Shown here: piece after piece, positions 54,708 through 64,000 of the stretch | How positions within the stretch are numbered: position 1 is the first letter of the stretch | How the letters are laid out: each line of letters begins with the position of its first letter | Source of the DNA: JANQPX01 sp041398025 | GTDB taxonomy: Bacteria > Pseudomonadota > Alphaproteobacteria > Geminicoccales > Geminicoccaceae | Reading direction: 5' to 3' | Length of the DNA: 64,000 nucleotides | NCBI GenBank assembly: GCA_041398025.1 | Contig: JAWKVM010000015.1 | Coordinates: 1-64,000, forward strand | The notes under the pieces: generated by a model | Told to the model about the DNA's origin: nothing | What the model saw: the letters and a program-made list of their open reading frames with translations, nothing else | Databases searched by the model: none | Translations under genes and position numbers: made by a program

Positions 54708-56084
54708 ATGAAGGTGATCATTTGTGGGGCTGGTCAGGTCGGCTACAATATCGGCCGCTATCTCGCGGTCGCCGGCAATGACGTCACGGTCATCGACATA
54801 AGGCCGGAGCTGACCGAGAAGATTGGCGAGAGCCTCGACATCCAGGCGATCACCGGCCACGCCTCCCACCCCGACGTGCTGGAGCGCGCCGGTGCGGAGG
54901 ATGCCGAGCTCCTGATCGCGGTCACCCACCATGACGAGGTCAACATGGTCGCCTGTCAGGTGGCCCATTCGATCTTCAACGTGCCCATCAAGATCGCGCG
55001 CATCCGTCAGCAGAGCTATCTCGAGGGGCGCTGGCAGGCACTGTTCCGGCGCGAGCATCTGCCGATCGACTTCATCATCTCGCCGGAGCGCGAGATCGCC
55101 AAGGCGATCGCGACCCGCATGGAGGTGCCGGGCGCCACGTCGGTGATCCCGTTCGCCGACGGCAAGGTGCGCCTGATCTCGGCGCGCTGCGGCGAGGACT
55201 GCCCGATCCTGGACACGCCGCTGCGCCAGCTCACCTATCTGTTTCCCGACCTGCATCTGGTCTGCGTCGGCATCACCCGCGACAACCGCTTCTTCGTGCC
55301 GTCCGGCGACGATCATCTCTCCAAGGGCGACGAGGTCTATTCGGTGGTCGACGCCGCCCATGTCGAGCGCGCGATGCGCGCCTTCGGTCACGAGGACAAG
55401 ATCGCCGAGCGCATCATCATCGCGGGCGGCGGCAATATCGGCCTGTTCCTCGCCCATGAGATCGAACGCCGCTGGCCTCATGCCTCCCTCACCGTGATCG
55501 AAGCCAATGAGGAGCGCGCGCGCTTCGTCGCCGACCAGCTGCCGAATCAGGTGGTGCTGCATGGCGATGCGCGCGAGGCCGAGATTCACGACGAGGCCAA
55601 TCTCGCCACCGCCGATGCCATCGTCTGCGTCACCAATGACGATGAGGTCAACATCATGTCGGCGCTCCTCGCCAAGCGTGCGGGCGAGCTGAAGGCGCTG
55701 ACCCTGATCAACAATACCGCCTACAGCGCGCTGCTCGGCCCGCTCGACATCGACGTCATGATCAATCCCCGGGAGACCACGGTCTCGAGCGTGCTGCTCC
55801 ATGTGCGCCGCGGCCGGATCCGTTCCGCCTTTTCCATCCGCGACGGCGAGGCCGAGGTGTTCGAAGCGGAAGTGCTGGAAACCTCGTCGCTGGTCGGTCT
55901 CACCTTGAAGGACGCGCGCTTGCCGGCGGGGGTCATCGTCGGCGCCATCCTGCGCGACGACGACGTGGTCGTGCCGCGTGCCGATACCCTGATCCATACG
56001 GGCGATCGCGTGGTGATCGTCGCGCGCGGGACGATGGTCAAGAAGGCGGAAAAGCTCTTCTCCGTGCGCATCGACTATTTTTAG
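54708..56084 (+). CDS. trkA: Trk potassium uptake system NAD-binding protein TrkA
   Basis: A 458-residue peripheral regulator of Trk K+ channels. It has two RCK halves, each with a Rossmann NAD-binding motif ('GAGQVGYNIGRYLA' at the N-terminus and 'GGGNIGLFLAHEIE' near 235) and a TrkA-C domain. 'MLVAVTHHDEVNMVACQVAH'-type and 'CVTNDDEVNIMSALLAKRAG' segments are conserved. It follows ntrX at 159 bases and precedes hfq, the order seen in many alphaproteobacteria. Confidence 0.94.
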   Translation: MKVIICGAGQVGYNIGRYLAVAGNDVTVIDIRPELTEKIGESLDIQAITGHASHPDVLERAGAEDAELLIAVTHHDEVNMVACQVAHSIFNVPIKIARIRQQSYLEGRWQALFRREHLPIDFIISPEREIAKAIATRMEVPGATSVIPFADGKVRLISARCGEDCPILDTPLRQLTYLFPDLHLVCVGITRDNRFFVPSGDDHLSKGDEVYSVVDAAHVERAMRAFGHEDKIAERIIIAGGGNIGLFLAHEIERRWPHASLTVIEANEERARFVADQLPNQVVLHGDAREAEIHDEANLATADAIVCVTNDDEVNIMSALLAKRAGELKALTLINNTAYSALLGPLDIDVMINPRETTVSSVLLHVRRGRIRSAFSIRDGEAEVFEAEVLETSSLVGLTLKDARLPAGVIVGAILRDDDVVVPRADTLIHTGDRVVIVARGTMVKKAEKLFSVRIDYF

Positions 56085-56545
56085 CGGTCTTGGGGGATAA
56101 GAAGTCGACTAAGGCTGTTTGTAGCTTGAGGCATGGGCGGCCGGCCATCGCCGATGCACGAATGGCTTAGTTCATGCTTGCCTCTTGACGATCTGAAAGC
56201 TGCGAACAACATGCCTAGATCAGTGATGGACTCCGCCGATCGATGATGTCAGGCGTGGCCACGACAGAGAACAAGAACGGATCCAGCAATTTTTTTCCCG
56301 ATATCGTACAAAAACCAGGGCTGGGCCCTTGGCAGACAATGATATCAGTGGTTGATTGTGCACCGCTGGATTTTTGGCTGTGGGTTGTATATCCAAGGCC
56401 AGATCGTTCGGCAAATCGGCCAGGCTGAAAGGTCTTGGATGACATGGTTTCGACTTGCTTGCGCCCAAGGCGTGCCCAGGCAGGACGGAGGAAGCACAGG
56501 CAGGACGACAATCACTGCCTCGAACAAAAAGAAAGGATTGAATGA
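56085..56545. other. Intergenic region between trkA and hfq
   Basis: 461 bases with only short, unconvincing open frames. The central part is AT-rich. It probably contains the hfq-hflX promoter. No tRNA or clear repeat is seen. Confidence 0.5.
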
Positions 56546-56836
56546 ATGTCCGGCGAAAAGACTCAGAATGTGCAGGACGTATTCCTTAACCACATACGCA
56601 AGAACAAAGTTCCAGTAACGATTTTTTTGATCAACGGCGTCAAGCTTCAGGGCGTCGTCAGCTCGTTCGACAATTTTTCCCTGCTGCTTCGCCGTGACGG
56701 CCATGTCCAGCTCGTCTACAAGCATGCGGTGTCGACGGTGATGCCTTCGACGGTCATTCGACTCTACGAACCCGGCGCCTCCGACTCGGACGAGAGTGCA
56801 GGGACGCCGTCAGCCGGAGCCTCGATCGACGCCTGA
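56546..56836 (+). CDS. hfq: RNA chaperone Hfq
   Basis: A 96-residue hexameric Sm-like protein that pairs small RNAs with mRNAs. Sm1 ('KVPVTIFLINGVKLQGVVSS') and Sm2 ('VYKHAVSTVMPS') are intact, preceded by the conserved 'QNVQDVFLNHIRKN'. A 20-residue Ser/Ala/Asp-rich tail follows. Two ATG codons, at 56542 and 56546, overlap; the second is in frame with Hfq. AAAGGA lies upstream. The hflX gene starts 17 bases after the stop, so they form one operon. Confidence 0.96.
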   Translation: MSGEKTQNVQDVFLNHIRKNKVPVTIFLINGVKLQGVVSSFDNFSLLLRRDGHVQLVYKHAVSTVMPSTVIRLYEPGASDSDESAGTPSAGASIDA

Positions 56837-56852
56837 ACAATCAACCGGAGAG

Positions 56853-58157
56853 ATGGGTGAGACCAGCCGCGCGCTGGTCCTGCACCCGAGCCTCAAGTCT
56901 TCGGAAACCTCGGAACAGCGTTCGCCGGACGGCAGGCTTGCCGAAGCCGTGGGGCTCGCGCATGCCATCGACCTCGAGGTGGTCGATGCCTTGTTGCTGC
57001 CCCTTCGCCAGATCCGGCCGGCCACGCTGATCGGTCCCGGCCGTGTCGACGAGCTCGCCGAGCGGGTGAAGTCCGAGAACATCGATCTGGTCGTGGTCGA
57101 TGCGGCGCTCAGCCCGATTCAGCAGCGCAATCTGGAGCGTGCCTGGAAGACCAAGGTGATCGACCGCACCGGTCTGATTCTTGAAATCTTCGGCGCCAGG
57201 GCGCGCACTCGGGAAGGCAGCCTGCAGGTGGAGCTCGCGGCGCTGAGCTATCAGCGTTCGCGCCTGGTACGCTCCTGGACCCATCTGGAGCGGCAGCGGG
57301 GCGGCCTCGGCTTCATCGGCGGTCCCGGCGAAAGCCAGATCGAGCTCGACCGGCGGCGCATCGACGAGCGCATCACACGCATCAAGGGGCAGCTCGAGGA
57401 CGTCAAGCGCACCCGCGGTCTGCATCGGGAGTCGCGAAAGCGCGTCCCCTATCCCGTGATCGCGCTGGTCGGCTACACCAATGCCGGGAAGTCCACGCTG
57501 TTCAACCGCCTGACCGGGGCCGACGTCATGGCCAAGGATCAGCTGTTCGCGACGCTGGATCCGACCATGCGCCAGGTGACGCTGCCGGGCGGCAGGCCGG
57601 TGATCCTCTCGGACACGGTCGGCTTCGTCGCCGACCTGCCGACCGATCTGGTCGCCGCCTTCCGTGCGACCCTCGAAGAGGTGCGCAGCGCCAACCTGGT
57701 GATCCATGTGCGCGACATCGCCCATCCCGACAGCGAAGCGCAGAAGACGGACGTGCTCGCGGTTCTCGCCGATCTCGACCTCGGGGATCTGGCGAAGGAA
57801 GGCCGGCTGCTCGAGTTCTGGAACAAGCGCGACCTACTGGATGCGGTGGAGGTGGACGCCGTGGCCGCCGAAGCCGCGCGTCAGCAGGACGTCGTGCTCG
57901 GCTCGGCGATCACGGCGGACGGCCTCGATGAGGCGCTCGCGGAGATCGACCGACGCCTCGCCGCGCGCTCGACCCTGGTCGAGCTCACCCTCGACTCCTC
58001 GGATGGCGAGGGGCTCGCCTGGCTCTATCGGCATAGCCGGGTGCTGAAACGTCAGGATGAGGACGGTGCCACCCGCATCACGGCGGCCCTGGAGCCCGCG
58101 GAACGGGCGCTTCTGGAGCGCAGAATCTCGCCTAAATCGTTGATCGACCTGCACTGA
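56853..58157 (+). CDS. hflX: Ribosome-associated GTPase HflX
   Basis: 434 residues. The N-terminal HflX domain has 'RPATLIGPGRVDELAERVKS' and the glycine-rich 'RQRGGLGFIGGPGESQIELD'. The GTPase domain (about 200-370) has G1 'GYTNAGKSTLFN', G3 'DTVGF' and G4 'NKRD'. HflX rescues or splits stalled ribosomes under stress. The ATG at 56853 after CCGGAG was chosen; an upstream in-frame ATG lies within hfq. The hfq-hflX pairing is conserved widely in proteobacteria. Confidence 0.94.
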   Translation: MGETSRALVLHPSLKSSETSEQRSPDGRLAEAVGLAHAIDLEVVDALLLPLRQIRPATLIGPGRVDELAERVKSENIDLVVVDAALSPIQQRNLERAWKTKVIDRTGLILEIFGARARTREGSLQVELAALSYQRSRLVRSWTHLERQRGGLGFIGGPGESQIELDRRRIDERITRIKGQLEDVKRTRGLHRESRKRVPYPVIALVGYTNAGKSTLFNRLTGADVMAKDQLFATLDPTMRQVTLPGGRPVILSDTVGFVADLPTDLVAAFRATLEEVRSANLVIHVRDIAHPDSEAQKTDVLAVLADLDLGDLAKEGRLLEFWNKRDLLDAVEVDAVAAEAARQQDVVLGSAITADGLDEALAEIDRRLAARSTLVELTLDSSDGEGLAWLYRHSRVLKRQDEDGATRITAALEPAERALLERRISPKSLIDLH

Positions 58158-58177
58158 AAAATTTTCCGGTGCCGGCG

Positions 58178-58206
58178 TTGACAGCGTTTACCATGCCTCT
58201 TACATA
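58178..58206 (+). promoter_or_regulatory. Sigma-70-type promoter of groESL
   Basis: TTGACA (58178-58183) and TACATA (58201-58206) are separated by exactly 17 bases. The CIRCE operator begins five bases after the -10 box, so it would cover the transcription start. Confidence 0.8.
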
Positions 58207-58211
58207 GCCGC

Positions 58212-58238
58212 TTAGCACTCACCGAGAGAGAGTGCTAA
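58212..58238 (+). promoter_or_regulatory. CIRCE operator (HrcA binding site)
   Basis: TTAGCACTC, nine bases, GAGTGCTAA: a perfect CIRCE inverted repeat. It binds the heat-shock repressor HrcA and lies just downstream of the groESL promoter. No hrcA gene is in the window. Confidence 0.97.
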
Positions 58239-58320
58239 CAAACCTTCCATTCATGAAGACAGGCGTCGGCCGGCTCTTCAGCGCAGCCGACGAGCTAACT
58301 AGGGACGCACGGAGAAATCG

Positions 58321-58632
58321 ATGCATATCAAGCCTTTGCATGATCGGGTCGTGGTCCGCCGGATCGAAGAAGACACCAAGACGCCCGGCGGCATCATCAT
58401 CCCCGACACCGCCAAAGAGAAGCCCATGCAGGGCGAGGTGGTCGCGGTCGGCCCCGGTGCCCGCGACGAAGACGGCAAGCGGATCGAACCGGATGTCAAG
58501 CCTGGCGATGTGGTGCTGTTCGGCAAGTGGTCCGGCACCGAGGTCAAGATCGACGGCGAAGAGCTGCTGATCATGAAGGAAAGCGACATCATGGGGATCC
58601 TCGAGGGCAAGGCCGCCGCCAAGGCTGCGTAA
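58321..58632 (+). CDS. groES: Co-chaperonin GroES
   Basis: A 103-residue heptameric lid of the chaperonin. 'MHIKPLHDRVVVRRIEEDTK' at the N-terminus and the mobile loop 'TKTPGGIIIPDTAKEKP' are conserved, as is 'YGKWSGTEVKI'-like 'LFGKWSGTEVKIDGEE'. Preceded by the CIRCE-controlled promoter, with an untranslated leader of about 100 bases. groEL follows 41 bases later in the same operon. Confidence 0.97.
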   Translation: MHIKPLHDRVVVRRIEEDTKTPGGIIIPDTAKEKPMQGEVVAVGPGARDEDGKRIEPDVKPGDVVLFGKWSGTEVKIDGEELLIMKESDIMGILEGKAAAKAA

Positions 58633-58673
58633 GCACGCTCTCGTCGATGGAATTCTAAGGAGGCAAAGCTCCT

Positions 58674-60317
<1,644 letters not shown>

Positions 60318-60347
60318 CGTCCGTTCCTACCAAAGCCCAATCAGATC

Positions 60348-60382
60348 GGGGCCGTCCTTTCGGGGGCGGCCCCTTTCTCTTG
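60348..60382 (+). terminator. Rho-independent terminator of groESL
   Basis: GGGGCCGTCC (60348-60357) pairs with GGGCGGCCCC (60364-60373), a 10-bp stem with one G-T pair, followed by TTTCTCTT. Confidence 0.88.
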
Positions 60383-60390
60383 CCTGAACG

Positions 60391-60429
60391 AAAAAAGCCC
60401 GCGGCCGGCATGGGCTGGCGACCGCGGGC
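60391..60429 (-). terminator. Rho-independent terminator for the minus-strand DUF2235 gene
   Basis: Read on the minus strand, GCCCGCGG (60429-60422) pairs with CCGCGGGC (60404-60397) and is followed by TTTTTT (60396-60391). It lies about 140 bases after the stop of the minus-strand gene and faces the groESL terminator. Confidence 0.75.
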
Positions 60430-60571
60430 AGGTGCATGGCAGGAGAGGAGAACACATTTAGGGTTATATTCTATATGATACCAAAAGTAAAGTTTTTTTT
60501 CCTATTTCTTACGCTCACATCCTGAACACTCGCCTAACGCCCTCCCCTGGGCGGAGCACCGATCGAGGCCA

Positions 60572-61801
60572 TCATTTCGGGTCGAGCTCTATGTCTCGAG
60601 GGGATGAAACGATCTCGATGTCCTTCGGGATATTCGGCTGGCCATAGTCGGCAGGCTTGCCTCGGCGTTCCAGAACCGAGTCATGCACCTTGGCGCCTGG
60701 CGCGATCCAGCGGCGCTCGGAAAGCGGCAGATACCAGCCCATGAGCGATGGACGGCCCGAGCATCCGTGGGACGGCACGCGGCGCGGCAGACACTCCAGG
60801 AGCTTCCAGGCGCGGTTCATCGACTCGCCTTTGGGCGCCAGCGCATCGGGCGCTACATAACGCTCCTTCGCATCCTTGCCGAGCACGATCCTGTTGATCG
60901 TCTGCATGCTGTAGTCGAGCCCGAGCGGCCTCGTCTCCCTGATCATCCAGTCGAGCGGTATTTTCGCGAGTTGGCTCGTCGCCTCCGGCGAGCCGCCGCC
61001 GACATCGCCATGGACGCCGGAGAACCAGACTTCCTTCACGTCCTGCGGTTTGGCGCTGTCTTTGCAAAACCGCAGGCTCCAATAGTCGCGCCCCCCCGGC
61101 CAGAGCTGCGGGCGGAACATGGTGCGGCGTTCGTCGATCGCCACCGCGTGCCGCACCGCCTCGACGCTCGGATTGGTCTTGGTGAAGGCATGGTAGTGTA
61201 GCCTCGGGCCGAGGCGGCCCCACTCGAACACCGAACCGACCGTATCGAACAGACCGAGGCAGCGGATCACCGGTCGCCTTGGCCGGAGGATCCGCTCGTA
61301 GAGACGCACCTCGGCAAAGACACGGCTGCCGTCTTCGGCATCCTCCGACGCCTCGGTATCGCCGATGCCCTTATAGGCGCGATAGGCGTAGTCGAGCAGG
61401 TTGAGATTGGTCGGGCGGATCAGGCCGACCGCATGCAGAAAGCCTGCGAGGACCCGTGCCGTGTAGGCGCCGCGGCTGAAGCCGAACAGGTAGATGCGAT
61501 CGGGCTCGACCTTCGATCCGTCGGCACGCTCGCCGTCATCGAAATTGTCGACCAGAAAGCGATAGGCCTCCTTGACGTTGAGATTGAGCCCCCAGCCGGT
61601 CGCCAGCCCCCAGATCTCGTGCGCCTTTCGGTAGTAGTAGGACCAGGCATTGTCGGCACCGAACGTGCCGACGCCCGGATCGTAATAGACGACCTGGCCG
61701 TCGGATTTGGTGAGCGTGCCGTAGAGGCGGAGGACATTGGTGCGGTTCTCGGAGATCGCGTTGGAGGTTCCGTCGCAAAGGATGACGATGTTCTTGGGCA
61801 T
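60572..61801 (-). CDS. DUF2235 alpha/beta-hydrolase-like protein
   Basis: A 409-residue protein of the DUF2235 family, which includes fungal proteins and the Tle1 group of type VI phospholipase effectors. N-terminal 'KNIVILCDGTSNAISENRTN' and the nucleophile elbow 'YLFGFSRGAYTARVLAGFL' (Ser109) are diagnostic. 'VKEVWFSGVHGDVGGG' supplies the Asp/His region. No signal peptide or type VI genes are near, so a housekeeping lipid or ester hydrolase is as likely as an effector. It is a single-gene unit ending in a terminator. Confidence 0.87.
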   Translation of the reverse strand: MPKNIVILCDGTSNAISENRTNVLRLYGTLTKSDGQVVYYDPGVGTFGADNAWSYYYRKAHEIWGLATGWGLNLNVKEAYRFLVDNFDDGERADGSKVEPDRIYLFGFSRGAYTARVLAGFLHAVGLIRPTNLNLLDYAYRAYKGIGDTEASEDAEDGSRVFAEVRLYERILRPRRPVIRCLGLFDTVGSVFEWGRLGPRLHYHAFTKTNPSVEAVRHAVAIDERRTMFRPQLWPGGRDYWSLRFCKDSAKPQDVKEVWFSGVHGDVGGGSPEATSQLAKIPLDWMIRETRPLGLDYSMQTINRIVLGKDAKERYVAPDALAPKGESMNRAWKLLECLPRRVPSHGCSGRPSLMGWYLPLSERRWIAPGAKVHDSVLERRGKPADYGQPNIPKDIEIVSSPRDIELDPK

Positions 61802-61958
61802 GGATCTCTCAATATCCGGTTGTTGAAATCAAGCCGCCGCAATGCCCGACCCTGCCCCGTTGCCGGTCGCCCGGCCGAGTAGGAATTTTATCTCTGGATC
61901 ATACTATGACTCAGCGCGAGATCCAACCGTCGAGCGTGCTCGTCCACCAGGCTGTCGC

Positions 61959-63713
61959 CTAACGCTCGCCCAGCTCCAGCGCGCGCGCCTCCAGCAGGGC
62001 CTGGTTCTGCGCGAGAAACAGGTCGGTCAGGCGCACCTCCGCGACCACCTCCATGCTGGTCTCGTCCTTGACCACAGGCATGTGCTCTTCGTGATTGGCC
62101 TCGCAGATGCGCAGCGCCTTTTCCAGATCGTCGTTCGGCGTAAGTGCGACCGGCAGGCGATGCACCAGATCACGCGCCGCTGGCAGCTTCTCCGGGTCCG
62201 GCTCGAAGGCGGCATCGGCGAGATCCTCGAAATGGATGGTGCCGACCAGATGCCGATCCGCGTCGACCACGAAGATCGGCAGATGTCGATGCAGAAACAT
62301 CGATTTCAGGTGGTCGAGATCGGCATCGAGGCCGACCGTCACCACTTCCGGCCGCATGATCTCGGCGACCTTGCGAATGGCCAGCAACCGTTGATCGTGG
62401 CGCGCATAGAGATCGATGCCGCGGCGCAAGAGCTGCCAGCTGAAAAAGGAATGCCAATGGAGCTGGCGGAACATCAGGGATGCAATCGCCACGGTGACCA
62501 TGAGGGCGAAGGTGATGCCGTAATCCGCGGTGAGCTCGAACACCATGATGATGGTCGAGATCGGCGCACCCAGCGTGCAGGCGGCCACAGCCGCCATTGC
62601 CAGCAGGGCATAAACGCTGGTCGACGAGCCCAGATCCGGGAAGAATCCGACGGCGATCAGCCCGTAGGCCGTGCCGACCAGGGCGCCCAACACAAGGCTC
62701 GGGCTGAAGATTCCGCCGCCGAAACCACTGCCCAGGCAAAGGACGGTCGCGGTCGCCTTGGCGATGGCGAGCAGGATCACGAAATGCAGCTCGTAGCTGC
62801 CCTTCAGCGTGTTGTCGGTGGTCTCGTAGCCGACACCCAGGACTTCCGGAAACTGGATGGCGATGAGACCGACCATCAGACCTGCCAGCGCAGGACGAAC
62901 CCAGGACGCGAGGCCAAGGCGGTCATGCACCCACTGGACCAGCGCGATGCCTCGCAGGAGCCCCATCGCCGAGAGCGCGCAGACCGGCCCCAAAATCATG
63001 AACGCCGGCAGCTCCCAAAACGATGTGACCTGCTGCGGCGGCAGAATGAAGGCGGCGTCGGCGCCGATATGGATGCGTGTGATCACCGTGCCGATCACCG
63101 AGCTGATCACCACCGGCGAGAACGCGCCGATGCCGTAATGGCCGATCACCACCTCGAGCGCGAAGAACACGCCGGCGATCGGCGCGTTGAAGGCGCTGGC
63201 GATCGCCGCCGCCACGCCGCAGCCAAGCAGCGTGCGCGCGAGCGACGGCGACAGATGCAGACGCTGCGCGACGGCTGACGCGAAGGTCGCCCCCAGATGC
63301 ACGATCGGCCCCTCCCGGCCGACCGAGGCACCGCAGCCGATGGAGCCGGCGCTGAGCAGAGCGGCCGCAAGCCCTTCACGCAGGGACATGCGGCCGCTGC
63401 GAAAGGCGCTCGCCGCCATGACGTCGGCCACACCCTGGGGCAGACGCCCCGGCAGAACATGCTTGACGAACAGGCCGACGCCGAGGCCGCCAAGCGTCGT
63501 CACGATGACCAGATGCCACCAGGGCAGCCGCGTTGCGCTGCTCACGATCTGGTCCATGGGATTGCCGAACCAGCCCCACTGCAGCCCCGCGGCCAGCAGG
63601 CGAAAGCCGATGGCGCCGTAGCCGGCCGCCATCCCGATAATCGCTGCCAGGACAAATAGCACCACCTGGTCGTTTCGGCAGAATTCCCGCCAGGCGCTGG
63701 TGAGCCGTTGCAT
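61959..63713 (-). CDS. CLC-family chloride channel/transporter with C-terminal CBS domains
   Basis: 584 residues. The membrane part (about 15-430) has the CLC motif 'GREGPIVHLGATFASAVAQR', containing the gating Glu, and 'GSGFGGGIFSPSLVLGALVG'. A cytoplasmic pair of CBS motifs ('VAEIMRPEVVTVGLDADLDH' and 'LPVALTPNDDLEKALRICEA') fills the last 150 residues and probably binds nucleotides. The canonical GSGIP of helix D is not evident, as in some bacterial CLCs, so anion selectivity may differ. Divergent from the following dehydratase gene. Confidence 0.9.
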   Translation of the reverse strand: MQRLTSAWREFCRNDQVVLFVLAAIIGMAAGYGAIGFRLLAAGLQWGWFGNPMDQIVSSATRLPWWHLVIVTTLGGLGVGLFVKHVLPGRLPQGVADVMAASAFRSGRMSLREGLAAALLSAGSIGCGASVGREGPIVHLGATFASAVAQRLHLSPSLARTLLGCGVAAAIASAFNAPIAGVFFALEVVIGHYGIGAFSPVVISSVIGTVITRIHIGADAAFILPPQQVTSFWELPAFMILGPVCALSAMGLLRGIALVQWVHDRLGLASWVRPALAGLMVGLIAIQFPEVLGVGYETTDNTLKGSYELHFVILLAIAKATATVLCLGSGFGGGIFSPSLVLGALVGTAYGLIAVGFFPDLGSSTSVYALLAMAAVAACTLGAPISTIIMVFELTADYGITFALMVTVAIASLMFRQLHWHSFFSWQLLRRGIDLYARHDQRLLAIRKVAEIMRPEVVTVGLDADLDHLKSMFLHRHLPIFVVDADRHLVGTIHFEDLADAAFEPDPEKLPAARDLVHRLPVALTPNDDLEKALRICEANHEEHMPVVKDETSMEVVAEVRLTDLFLAQNQALLEARALELGER

Positions 63714-63917
63714 ATCGCCAACACAATGTAAAACGAGAACATTTGCAACTTAGATGAGGAGAGCGCAGACCATAAGAGCCCGACGGTTGATCCTGAACGC
63801 GACAGCCCGTCACACCGGGCGCGGCCGGGCATGGCCCGGTGCATTGACTTGGGTTCGGGACCAGCTGGTAGGGTATGCGGGCTCGCCACGAGCGTAGAGG
63901 CAAACGGGAACACCACG

Positions 63918-64000
63918 ATGACCGAGAAGAAGACGGGGATGGCGCATGGGTTGACCCATATGGGGGATCCGGACTTCGCGCTCTACATGCGCCGCTCCTT
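63918..64000 (+). CDS. IlvD/Edd-family dehydratase, 5' end only
   Basis: The first 27 codons before the window ends. 'GLTHMGDPDFALYMRRSF' matches the start of IlvD/Edd-family sugar-acid dehydratases (arabonate, xylonate or dihydroxy-acid type). The iron-sulphur and catalytic regions lie outside. The family call rests on this short segment. Confidence 0.6.
   Translation, partial: MTEKKTGMAHGLTHMGDPDFALYMRRS

Overview
The window is GC-rich, densely coded DNA from an alphaproteobacterium. The strongest taxonomic signals are the contiguous ntrB-ntrC-ntrY-ntrX-trkA-hfq-hflX block, a fused ispDF gene with pncC behind it, an NDUFS4-type complex I accessory subunit, several TRAP transporters, and groESL behind a CIRCE operator. 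I infer a Rhodospirillales-like or related lineage. No ribosomal RNA or complete marker gene is present to settle the genus.

Layout, left to right. 0-5.1 kb: a TRAP transporter (dctQ, dctP; the large permease lies off the left edge) divergent from a SorC-type regulator, then a decayed patch with IS630 and IS5 transposase remnants and a broken amidohydrolase gene. 5.2-12.2 kb: tRNA-Arg(TCT), a half tRNA-Lys, then housekeeping genes (complex I accessory subunit, Nudix hydrolase, Lrp-type domain, DEAD-box helicase, isochorismatase-like hydrolase, gamma-glutamyltransferase, rRNA methyltransferase RlmI). 12.3-18 kb: a type I secretion ABC exporter and adaptor, convergent with a three-gene operon encoding an ExbB/MotA-like proton channel, a single-pass protein with an ExbD-like FxDV transmembrane start and a periplasmic beta domain, and a small membrane protein. 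18.3-31.4 kb: transport and catabolism (NIPSNAP, orphan TctB, Kbp-like BON-LysM protein, complete TRAP operon, CBS protein, aldo/keto reductase, enolase-superfamily enzyme, GNAT, FrcBCA-like sugar ABC transporter).

31.4-45.4 kb is more accessory: a membrane protein of unknown role, isolated fliM, cheW and a fragment of a chemoreceptor signalling tip, an MFS transporter, a predicted outer-membrane beta-barrel, a composite peptidoglycan hydrolase (LysM-GH19-LysM-M15-like) overlapping a secreted FG-GAP-like protein, and two glycosyltransferases flanking a tailspike-like beta-helix protein. 45.4-60.3 kb is conserved core: HpcH/HpaI aldolase, pncC, ispDF, the nitrogen two-component genes, trkA, hfq, hflX and groESL. 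The right end has a DUF2235 hydrolase, a CLC channel with CBS domains and the start of an IlvD/Edd dehydratase.

The best candidates for something undescribed are the proton-channel operon beside the type I exporter (16.0-18.0 kb), the cell-wall hydrolase and its overlapping secreted partner (38.5-40.8 kb), and a hairpin repeat family that supplies the stop codons of three genes (45.2 kb and 54.5 kb). Functional assignments come from reading motifs by eye. No database search was run.
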